From NCBI GenBank assembly GCA_022592435.1, contig JABYQS010000001.1, forward strand, positions 310,001 to 374,000: a stretch of DNA of 64,000 nt, given 5' to 3'. The notes beneath the pieces are model-generated. The model was not told the origin of the DNA and made no database searches. It saw only the letters and a list, made by a program, of their open reading frames with translations. The position numbers and the translations under genes are program-made. Every line of letters starts with the position of its first letter. Position 1 is the stretch's first letter. This document shows positions 55,607 to 64,000 of the stretch, piece after piece. The stretch comes from Cerioporus squamosus. Its lineage: Eukaryota; Basidiomycota; Agaricomycetes; Polyporales; Polyporaceae.

Positions 55607-57237
55607 TCAGTCGCTATCAGTATCGGTAGATGAGCCAGTCTCGTCGCCGCCTTCCACATCTACCAAGATATATACGTCTCAGCTTCATGGTGGTCTACAC
55701 ATGAATCGCGGAGGACACTCACCGAGCAGATAGTCCGTTTCGGCCCTCTTGATGATGGGAACCGGCGGCGGCGGGCGTGGCGGGCTCGGTATCCGCGGTG
55801 GTGCGGGCGCACCGCGTCCTCGACCATTTGTCTGCTTCGACTTGAGCGTCGCACTGCTGATAGCCGGACTGCGGATGACCGTCGAGGCCTGCGTAGAGAT
55901 GGAGTGGGCGGGGGAGGACAGGCGGGTTGGCGAGTCGGGAGACGAAGAGCGCTGTTCTCGGTGTAGAGAGGAGACTGTGGAGGATGCCCGCAGCTTTGAC
56001 GGTACGCGAGAGGCATTCGGACCCGGTGGTAAGAGCTGTGCAGGCTGACCGTAAGCGAACAGTATAACGCAAGGCACGGATGCAACTGACATGGTTCATA
56101 ACGGGTGACTCTGGGTCGCCTTTGACCCGACCTGCTGGTGAGCCTTCCATATTAACGTCGATACTGACACGAGGGAGTGGAGAGGATACCTACCTGTGGT
56201 CTTTGCCTTCTTGGTCGGTTTCTTGGTCGGAGACACTGACGGCGAGCCGGTCTGCTCATGGCGCGGAAATAAGGGTCTGACAGAAAGAGATGGTCGATGA
56301 CACGCACCCTCTTCCCGTTCGCGTTGAGTGCAGAATCGTCTAGGTGCACATAATCAGTCAGATACAATCTTGTCAGGCTCACAGAGGCACTGGCACGTAC
56401 CCTTCTTCGCCTTGGACTTCCCCTTCCCTTTCGGAGCAGGCTTCGGGTCATCAAGGTAATCCGCAATCTCTGACGCGAGGCGCGGAGACCCGGACTTCCC
56501 AAGCTCAGTCCCGAGCCTGGTCCCGACCATGAGACCGAAGAACTCTAAACCTTCAGTTGTATACACGTACTTGGCTTTCGCAGACGCATTGCGCGCGGCA
56601 CCTCTTCTGTTGTTCAGCCCCATGCACCCGCTGAGATGGGTAGCGAAGCGATTTGAGGCGACCTATGCGGGGTCGCACGTCGTCTCCCCTTTCCTAGAGG
56701 ATGGTTGGATCATGCTCACCTGGCGCTTGCACTCGAGACACTCAAATAACACCGTCCCGTCCTTCCCGTTCACGGGTGTGTTGGTCCCTGTAGCCGAGGG
56801 ACTGTTCCCGTCTGCAAGCCTCGCCTCACCAGTAGGAGTCGGTATCCTCGACCCGCTCGCATTGTTCGACGATCCAGGGACGTGCACTGAACACAGCGAA
56901 TACTCAGTAATTTCCTGCAGTGTACTTGCAACACCAACGAACCTGCTCCGCAGCTGTGCTCCTGTGTAAGCCACACATGACAGGTGAACCAGCACTAAGC
57001 ACGCACCGCGTATGGCACACATCGCACACCGCCCTGGAGCGCGCGATCTCCTTGTGCGACTGCTGCACCACGTCCATCAGGATCTCCTCCAGCATAGCTG
57101 TGAAGATGGTCGAACTCTGCACGCAAACACAGACCGTCAGCGCAACTCCGGTGTGCGCGGAGTGCCAGGGGAGGGGGGCGAGGAAGACAGCCACTCACGA
57201 GCTCGGCGACGGCCTCATCGCGCTCTCGTTTCGGCAT
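55607..57237 (-). CDS. Sgf11-like SAGA deubiquitinase-module subunit with long C-terminal extension
   Basis: Sgf11 anchors the histone H2B deubiquitinase module of SAGA and binds the nucleosome through its zinc finger. From ATG 57237: MPKRERDEAVAELV, then after an intron STIFTAMLEEILMDVVQQSH, the module-binding helix, and ARSRAVCDVCHTR. A Ser/Pro linker precedes KDGTVLFECLECKRQ; across the next intron VASNRFATHLSGCMGLNNRR completes a C-X2-C...H...C zinc finger, the family hallmark. Typical Sgf11 proteins end soon after. Here about six further exons add acidic, Lys-rich and Pro-rich low-complexity sequence (DYLDDPKPAPKGKGKSK, PPRIPSPPRPPPPVPIIKRA), ending DTDSD at 55607. The extension's exon chain is less certain than the core. 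Confidence 0.85.
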
Positions 57238-57705
57238 TGAGGCACCCACAACCCTCGACGGACATGTACTGTTGCTGTTCGCAGGAGCCGAGGCGCGTTG
57301 GGGACGACAGAGACGGCGGTGAGAACGAGCGGGAAGACGTTGTGGCGGGCGGCCAAGTGGCGGCAGACTAGAACGTGACGGCGCGTACCCGATCGTGTTC
57401 TGCCACTCTGCCGGGACGCGTTATGCCACGTGGGTTGCGCGACTGCTAATGGGCGCAACAAGTTCAACAATGATTGAAAGTGGCGTCTGTGGCCAGGCAG
57501 TGAGGGGAAAGTCTAACATGCATTCTAGTCGTTACGCGTGAACAATCGTCAGGTATTCATGAGCGAAGGGCTGCAGAGCACTATGAATCTCATATAACAG
57601 GTGACAGGGTACTCGAACCAAACTAAGGTATTGGGAAATCTCGCCATCCAAACCACACCTCGTCCTTCCAGTGCTACTCACATATCCATGATTAGACCCT
57701 CGTCA
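57238..57705. other. Intergenic gap between two minus-strand genes
   Basis: 468 bp: upstream of the Sgf11-like gene and downstream of the CBS/PB1 gene. No supported feature. Confidence 0.45.
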
Positions 57706-60312
57706 TTATCTTGTTAAGCGGGAGATGGTGAAGACGCCGAGAATAACCGCAGCGAGCGCGCCGATACTTGCAGGAAGGAGGAGGTCCTTCGGGATTCCCA
57801 TGACCAACTCTGGCTGGGCGGGTGGGGGCTGCACGTAGGGCGGAGGAGCGTACGGGCTGGGAACGGGCGGCGCGTAAGACGGCGTCGCAACAGATTCAGT
57901 CTTCTCGACCTCCTTCATCTCCTGTGCGGCCGCTGCTGCCACCGCCTCGGCCTGCTGGGCGCTCTTCTTCTCCATAACGTCGGACCAACCTCTGCCACCC
58001 TGAATGAATAGGACGACACGGTCGACGTGGCTCTCGCGAGCGTTCTTCACGGCGTCGGTGACATCCGAGTCGGACGTGATCAGGACTATGTCTCCATCCG
58101 AGTCCGTGTACGAGAGCGAGAAGTCCGTGGGATCCGGAGGAGGTTCCGACGGGTCCGAGCTCTTGTAGCCCGTAAAGAAGGGGTCCGTCGCGAGCTTGCC
58201 GCTGACGATCTCCCGCAGGGTCTCCACATTGTCGTGGCGCGCCTGGAAACGATGGGTACGACCGCTGGGAGTGCGGAACTTGAAGACGTAAGTGCCATCG
58301 TCGACGGGAGGGATGGACGCGGCAACGATCGATGGAACGTCCGCCCCACCATGCTTGGGGTAGCCAGCAAGTGCGGACTCCTGGTCATCATCAACTACCG
58401 ACGCCGAGTCGTTCGGATGAACCTCAGAGTGCGGAGATTGCACCAGGTGGGACATGCTTCTCGAGAAGTTGCGCGAATGAGAGATGCTGTCAGTCTGGTA
58501 GTGGGAACCAGACAGCATAGACTCGGTATCATCGCCGCCACCCAGCGACTCGAAGAAGCGGCCCCACATAGGACCACCTTCACCCTCGGTTTCGCCACCC
58601 GCCTCGGCGGTCATGTGGTTCATCTGAGCAAGGTGTCAATATGCTGCTGAGTGCTTCGCACAGGTCACACACCTGCTCCAACGTAGCATATGTCAGCTTC
58701 AGGACATCCACGATTGCGACCAGCCGACCATCAGCCTCAACGACGGGCAAGTTGAGGTAGTGACCGACTACAATGCCAGTGAGTACGGGAGTTGCGGCAG
58801 AATACAAATCCAATCAGTACTCACTGTGCATCTTCTTGAGCGCGTCGTGGATCGTCATGGTCGGAGCGGCGGTGTCGGGGTGGGGGGTCATGACCCGGAC
58901 CACACTACACCGGTTCGCGTCCAAACCTGCCGCAATCACACGCAGGACGACATCCTTGCTGGTGAAGATACCCGCGATCTTGGGGGCTCCCGCCTGTCCC
59001 GGGGCAGCCGGCTCCATGACGCAGACCGCGGTCGTACGACGCTCCTTCATGAGCTTGGCGACCTCCTTGACAGTGGTCTTCGGCCCAACCGTGGCGGGCT
59101 GCGTGCGCGAGTCCATAACGGTCGTCAGGTCTGGCAGCGCCGTCTTCTCCCTGAGGGCCTCGACGTAGGAGAGCATAGCAGCAGCCTGAGGGTTGGAGCC
59201 CAGACCACTGCCGAGCTCCGACTGGACTCCAGCGAGGGCGCTATAGAGTTTCTCCGAGGCGGACGAGCTGCGTTCAACCTTGTCGAGGGCTTCATGGAAG
59301 ACCTTGGTGATATCGAGGAGACCGACGACATTGCCTTCTTCGTTACAGACAGGCTACGACGCGCTGTCGTTAATACTTGCACGCTGGGAAGTAGATGTGT
59401 ATGCTCACGAGATGCCGGAAATGCCTCTGAACCATCAGCTGAAGTGCCTCGGTAGCACTCGTGGTGTCGCGAGTGACCATCGGGTTGCGGGTCATGATCG
59501 TGCTGACCTGGGTTACATGGGGGTCCAGTCCCTCGGCAGTAACCTGTTTCCTCGCTTAGCGGACGACGACGGCGAAAGCGAAAGCAGATAGGATATCGAC
59601 GCACCCTGTACGCCAGATCCTTAGCAGTGAAGATACCACTCAGGCCCTCATCGTCATCCACGACAAGCACACAGTCCGTCCTCTTCGCCGCGCACAGCTG
59701 GCTGGCCTCTGACACGGTGATGTTCTCTGGCACAGTCAGGGCAGGACTCGGCTTCAGCGCGGCGACGGTGCCCTTCTGGACAGCGGGCTTGTTACCGCGA
59801 CGGCGTCCCGCCGGTGCATGCTGATTCGTGGTCGAGATCGTCCGCTTGCGGGCGAGTTCGCCCTCTATCTTCTTGCGAATAGCCTGTGTATACGGAGTGT
59901 CAGCTCTGATCGGCACCCGGACTGGTACGCGGCGCGAGGCCGGATTTGCAGGGAAAGCGACGCGTTCTGGGGAGGATATGGGTGTCTGCGACATGGCACC
60001 TCATACACGTGTAGTCCGCTCTCCGCGCCCGTGTGCTCCCTTTTACGACACGCACACCGGACACCACGCAGCGAGAAGACGAGAAGACAACCAGCCTGTG
60101 CAGGTGACACGTACCTCATCTCTCTTGTTCTGCTTCTTCCGGGTCTCTGCCACGGAGCCGGAGAGTGTCGACATGGACGCGGTTGACTGGTGACGGGGAG
60201 GGAGCGGGGAGACTGCGCGTTCTGGCGGGAAGGGGATGGGGGACGCAGCACGGGGAGCGCCTGCGCTGCGGTTGTAGGAAGGAGAGTGGGATGGCAGAGG
60301 GATTCGTGACAT
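57706..60312 (-). CDS. Four-CBS, PB1-domain protein with C-terminal membrane anchor
   Basis: Related to fission-yeast Mug70-type CBS/PB1 proteins of unclear role; CBS pairs usually bind adenosine nucleotides. From ATG 60312: Ser/Pro-rich start, KKQNKRDE joined across an intron to AIRKKIEGELARKRTIS. CBS repeats: SEASQLCAAKRTDCVLVVDD with GLSGIFTAKDLAYR; MTRNPMVTRDTTSATEALQ with HLPVCNEEGNVVGLLDIT; TVKEVAKLMKERRTTAVCVM with IAGIFTSKDVVLRVIA; and MTPHPDTAAPTMTIHDALKK with HYLNLPVVEADGRLVAIVDV. A PB1 domain follows near YVFKFRTPSGRTHRFQAR with the acidic loop YTDSDGDIVLITSDSDVTDA. A coiled, Pro-rich stretch precedes one C-terminal helix (LLLPASIGALAAVILGVFTI). An ATG at 59994 lies inside the first intron and is rejected as the start. 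Confidence 0.92.
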
Positions 60313-60691
60313 CGACTTCCTCGCACACACAGGCTCAGGTCGACGCCGCGGCGAGCTCTTCTCTTCAGCCAGCCAGTTTCGGCGCCTGTTTTTCCCTGTT
60401 TGGCCCGAGCGGCTATGCACGGCCACATTACAATATCTTCGGCGGCTGAGTTCGGCCCGCCTCAGTGGGATAAGTCAGTAAGTACGGCTAACGAGGGCTA
60501 GCATTACTGGTACAGGGAATACAGAACAGAACAGGTACACTACATGGTATCGGGCGACATGCGACACGAGCAAGTACGGGAAGGGAACACATCATCCATC
60601 CAGGGAGTTGGTGAACTCCTGCTGAATTGACAGTCAGTCAGGCCAGAACTGACACAGTACGAGTTCGCCGCCTACCGGAGTATCATGCGGT
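60313..60691. other. Intergenic gap
   Basis: 379 bp between two minus-strand genes, holding the CBS/PB1 promoter and the 3' flank of the small membrane protein gene. Nothing else seen. Confidence 0.45.
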
Positions 60692-61040
60692 TCAAGCGAT
60701 ACGCTTGTTCGACGCTCGGCTTCCCCCTTGACGGTGCGTGTACCAGTAATACACTCCGCCCAGAAGCAGAATACCGAAGAAGTTGGCTATTCGCAAGTCA
60801 GAACCAGTGTCCGAGGCGTTCGGTGTACGGGCACATACCTGCAACGAATCCAACAACACCTTGGAACAGGTTTGCGAAGAAGGCCACAAGTGCCTGTGCG
60901 AGTTGGAGTATGCTGCCCACAAAGGACTGGAGCAGCGCGAAGATAGCCTGCAGAACGGCGAAGAAGGAGTTGAGCAGCGACGCTGCAATGGACGTGACGT
61001 CCTGGGCCAAGTTGCCGATGGCAGAAGTGAGAGAGGCCAT
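60692..61040 (-). CDS. Very small membrane protein of unknown function
   Basis: From ATG 61040: MASLTSAIGNLAQDVTSIAA, then a long run of short hydrophobic repeats (LLNSFFAVLQAIFALLQSFV, GSILQLAQALVAFFANLFQG, VVGFVAG) with polar Gln/Asn/Ser every third to fourth position. An intron at about 60.79-60.84 kb is followed by a clear membrane helix, NFFGILLLGGVYYWYTH, and a basic tail RQGGSRASNKRIA ending at 60692. About 95 residues. The N-terminal part could lie flat as an amphipathic helix on a membrane, as in lipid-droplet or reticulon-like proteins; that is inference. I do not recognise the family. Confidence 0.7.
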
Positions 61041-61332
61041 GGTCAGTGTGTAACAGAGGCTGGCGGGGGTGTTCAGTAAGTGGGGGTTATGCGGGAAGTC
61101 GATTGGTGAATGCGGAGCACAGACCAGCGACTTATACCCCTCAACGCGTGACGTCATGACCAACAGTACAGGAGTGGGTAAAGAGGAGCAAAATATTGGA
61201 TTTGCACAAGTGCAAACAGCCGTTATATAACAACATATTGCGAATAATCTATCGTCCTACTGAAGCTAGAGTTCAAGCAGAAGTCAAGAACCGAGTCGTT
61301 ACGGGTTGAGAGAGGGATAGTCGTTACATAGT

Positions 61333-62527
61333 TCACTGCCTGCGAGCCCCAGCACCTGCTGCACCTGCGGGAGCACCGTTCGGAGCGCCCAAAGACGAAC
61401 CCGCCCACCTGCTAGCGAGGCCCGCAGCCTGGTTATAAACTTGTCCCAACACCGGAGGCTTGCCGGGGCTGTTCACGAAGGCATTGATGCGAGCGTGGAC
61501 GGTAGCGAAGGCCTCGCGCGTGAACTTGGATTGGTACCAGCGCTGACGGAGGAAGTGGGCGTAGATGACGGGGGAAATGAGGGAGGTGCGGAACGTCAAC
61601 GCTCCAACCACGACGCGAGCCATGATGACAAGTTCGGTGAAGGCAACCGCCCTCATGGCGTTGTCGTAGTTAGCTGGAAGTTCTCTGTAAGCGTCAGGTG
61701 ATCAACATTCTGGACACAGAACGCACCCTTCACCCAAACTTGGAGCTTCTTGGCGAGAGGATGGGGAGTGGGGGCAGCACCCTGCTGCGGAGGCGGACCC
61801 GGCGGGAGGAACTGGGGCATGAGAGTCGTACGCGTGAAGGTCAACGCGTGGAAGAGCGAGAAGATGGCATAAGGCAGCAGCGCGACTGTTCCCGACGCTT
61901 CAGTGAGACTGTCCGGACATCAGACTACAGCCACATACGAGTCACTGGCCTGGAGGTGAACCAGAAGAGCGCCAGGAGGAAGTATTGGACATTCTACGAA
62001 CTCGGTCAGTACTCAAGTACTGAACAGAGCGTCGCGCGAAACCACAAAACGCACCTCATCGAGTACGGCGCGCCTTATCCACGCAGCGTTGGGTTGGGGC
62101 ACCTAGCGGTGACGGTTGAATACTCCAATGCGTCTGCAATCATCTAGAAGACATACCCCAAGGGACTTCCTGCGAAGGGATACATGAACATTTTATCCAA
62201 GAGGCACACCGGACAACAATGGAGTACTCACTGGCACACAATGGCATAACTGACGAGCGCCCCGGTGAAGCTCGCTAGAACCCCGCAAGCCACGTCTCAA
62301 CCCGCTCGCGCGACCCTCATTAACGGCGTAGACGAACCTTTGTACCAGAACGCAGACACAGCTCTGAACATGATCTTCGCGAGGAAAAACCGAAGTGAAC
62401 AGACAAGCAAGATAAAGTGGCCGGCGGCCCACAGGTAGTGCTGTTCGACATCATCTCGGTCAGCAAACCCCTCCAAAATTCAGCCAGAAATCCCAATAAC
62501 GCGCAGGCGTACCTGCGTGGTTGCCAT
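61333..62527 (-). CDS. TMEM33 / Pom33-family ER and nuclear-envelope membrane protein
   Basis: Family members shape ER tubules and assist nuclear pore distribution. ATG 62527 gives MATTQ, then after an intron YLWAAGHFILLVCSLRFFLA with FRAVSAFWYK; ASFTGALVSYAIVCQ; KSLG; NVQYFLLALFWFTSRPVT; TVALLPYAIFSLFHALTFTR with TTLMPQFLPPGPPPQQ; and NYDNAMRAVAFTELVIMARV with YAHFLRQRWYQSKFTREAF. The order of four hydrophobic stretches and the FSLFHxxTFTRTxLMP block are diagnostic. The C-terminus is Gly/Ala-rich (GAPAGAAGAGARRQ), ending at 61333. Exon edges around 62.1-62.2 kb (after KSLG) are not resolved; a small exon may be missing from my model. Confidence 0.85.
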
Positions 62528-62906
62528 TGTGCTCTTGGGAGATGCTGGAGGGGAGAAACAGTGAGTACTGAGCGGGACGTGGACGAGTGACAGGGAGGCA
62601 CCAGGTGACGCACACGAGGTCGAGCTTTAGGGCCGGCGCGCGATGCTGGAGCGCTCTCTGGTGGCATCACTGACCGCATTCCGCGCGTGGGCCACGCCGC
62701 GACGTACCTGGGAGCCACGAGCCCATATATCGAGCCTCGTGGAGGTCACATCCCGGTCGTTTGCAGCGCGATAGCAATAACCGATGCATAAGTAACCTAC
62801 GCGAGACTCGAGAGCATTGACATACAACATGATGCGAAGAACACGAAGAACACACGGGGAAGACAAACCGTACTCGGGGCACAGAACGAGGACGCAGCTG
62901 TCCCGG
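62528..62906. other. Intergenic gap
   Basis: 379 bp between HAS1 (3' end) and the TMEM33-like gene; no supported feature. Confidence 0.45.
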
Positions 62907-64000
62907 TTACCGACTCCACTGCTGCCCGTCTGCCTTCCTCTTCTTCATCTCCAAGCCCTTCTTGTACACCTCCTTCTCGAGCGCCTTGTGCCCAAGTGTC
63001 TCTTTCCGTCTTGACCGTGACTGCTCCCATGCGTTTCTCCGCGTGTGCTGCTCCTCCTCCGCGTCCTCGTCGCCCTCCTCCTTGTCGACCGCGTTGATCT
63101 CCTCCCACTCTTCTTCATCCTCGCCGTCTCCACGTTTCGCTTCCCAGAGCGGCCGGTACCGCCCTTCCCGCCGCCAATGTTCACGTTCACACGTGGAGGC
63201 ACAGCGAACCCGAACGCCTTCCCGACCTTCGCGAGGTCGAGCTGGTTGACGTCAAAGATCTTCTTCAGCGAGTACGACGCGTATGCTTGCAGATATGACC
63301 GGTAGCCGTCTCTCGCGGACTGGTGTAAGAAGTAATTCTTCTGCAAGAGCTTCTCAAGCTGCCGAGGGGAACGGGGGAGCGAGCATGAGTCGCCTGCCCA
63401 ATCAGTGAATGATGATGTGATGCGCACCTGAGACTGCACGTTCGCGACCTTCTCCGGAGGGAAGCTGAACTCATTCAGCGGAACCTTCGCCTCCTTGAGG
63501 TACCGAAGGAAGCCGAGTTCGCTTGGGAGGAGGAACATCAAGCTCTTCCCGACCTTGCCTGCACGGGCCGTCCGTCCGACTCGATGGATATAATCTCGGG
63601 GGTCGTCTGGAGGGTCGTACTGGATAATCCAGTCTACCCGTGGATGTCCAGCCCTCGTGCTGCAACGTCGGTACATAGAAGCGTTCCGGATTCTGCGTTG
63701 CAGAACTCGAAGAACGTGGTTGTTCGCTTCTGTTGCTTTTGTTTACCCTGAAAGACATGGTCAGCGCGATGGTGAGGAGAAGAGGAGTGAAGAGAGGCGT
63801 ACGTGAAGGTCGAGTACAGGGACGTCAATGTAGTTCAAAAGTTCGGCGTGGTACTTCACGGAGTTACAGCTTGAGAAGAATACAATCATTTTCTTCTTCA
63901 TGTTCTTCTTGAGGAACGTGAAGAGGAGGAGGAAGCGGCGGTCTGAGGGGCAGACGACATAGCCTTGGGATAAGCGTCGTGACAGTGCTGGTAGCCTCAG
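62907..64000 (-). CDS. HAS1: ATP-dependent RNA helicase HAS1 (DDX18), 3' part, cut by window edge
   Basis: DEAD-box helicase of nucleolar ribosome assembly. Only the C-terminal helicase domain and tail are in the window. Seen: [115 protein letters not shown], then after an intron [37 protein letters not shown] and [16 protein letters not shown]. The last frame ends in KADGQQWSR at 62907, the typical HAS1 terminus. Two frame breaks are visible: between GLDI and VDWII (63636-63646), too close for an intron, and near 63136-63142 before the acidic tail. Each is mended in principle by one extra base, so either the assembly lacks bases or this copy is decaying. Confidence 0.9.

Noticed and set aside
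59865..60428. Minus-strand frame with a start at 59994 as a separate gene
   Set aside because: The ATG at 59994 is in the first intron of the CBS/PB1 gene; the spliced start at 60312 gives a continuous KKQNKRDE-AIRKKIEGEL.
1..64000. Secondary-metabolite or other functional gene cluster
   Set aside because: The genes are unrelated housekeeping functions with mixed strands; no backbone enzyme such as a polyketide synthase, NRPS or terpene cyclase was seen.
1..64000. tRNA, rRNA and CRISPR features
   Set aside because: No cloverleaf-type box A/box B pairs stood out on reading and no regularly spaced repeats occur; a dedicated tRNA scan was not possible here.

Overview
The window reads as nuclear DNA of a basidiomycete, most likely an agaricomycete. 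Genes are GC-rich and densely interrupted by 45-80 nt GT-AG introns. Most recognisable proteins are conserved fungal housekeeping proteins, and the one complete transposon is a LINE of the type seen in fungi. No bacterial operon features, tRNA, rRNA or CRISPR array were seen. The gene models below were spliced by eye, so exon ends are best estimates. Where an exact junction restores a known family signature this is stated.

Layout. 0.8-19 kb: a small unknown protein (+), biotin synthase BIO2 (+), a REX4-like exonuclease-fold protein (+), splicing factor SPF27/BCAS2 (-), the 30 kDa subunit of complex I (+), MTC1-like protein (-) divergent from a large chromodomain protein resembling Chp1 (+), a PXMP4-type peroxisomal membrane protein (+) and a Ras GTPase (-). 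18.2-25.4 kb is gene-poor and contains nothing I can assign. 25.4-31.8 kb is a full-length, apparently intact LINE retrotransposon on the minus strand, bounded by a 15-bp target-site duplication. Removing it restores an open reading frame in the flanking DNA. 32.6-38 kb is sparse: a 94-residue protein (-) and a Yippee-like zinc protein (-). 38.2-64 kb is gene-dense: a Ran1/Ksp1-like kinase (+), farnesyl/geranylgeranyl transferase alpha subunit (-), protein-L-isoaspartate methyltransferase (-), a Ulp1 SUMO protease (+), a Bet1-type SNARE (-), a secreted GH78 alpha-L-rhamnosidase (+), a UPF0658 Golgi membrane protein (-), an MFS transporter (+), a Sgf11-like SAGA subunit (-), a CBS/PB1 protein (-), a tiny membrane protein (-), a TMEM33/Pom33 protein (-) and the 3' part of the DEAD-box helicase HAS1 (-), which runs off the right edge.

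The genes do not form a single pathway or biosynthetic cluster. They are a typical mix of metabolism (biotin, respiration, rhamnose release), RNA processing, chromatin (Chp1-like, SAGA), membrane traffic and signalling (Ras plus the prenyltransferase subunit that would modify such proteins). The most distinctive items are the young-looking LINE with its restored empty site, the Chp1-like multidomain protein, the REX4-like protein that seems to lack its first catalytic motif, and single-base frame breaks in HAS1 that point to assembly indels or recent decay.
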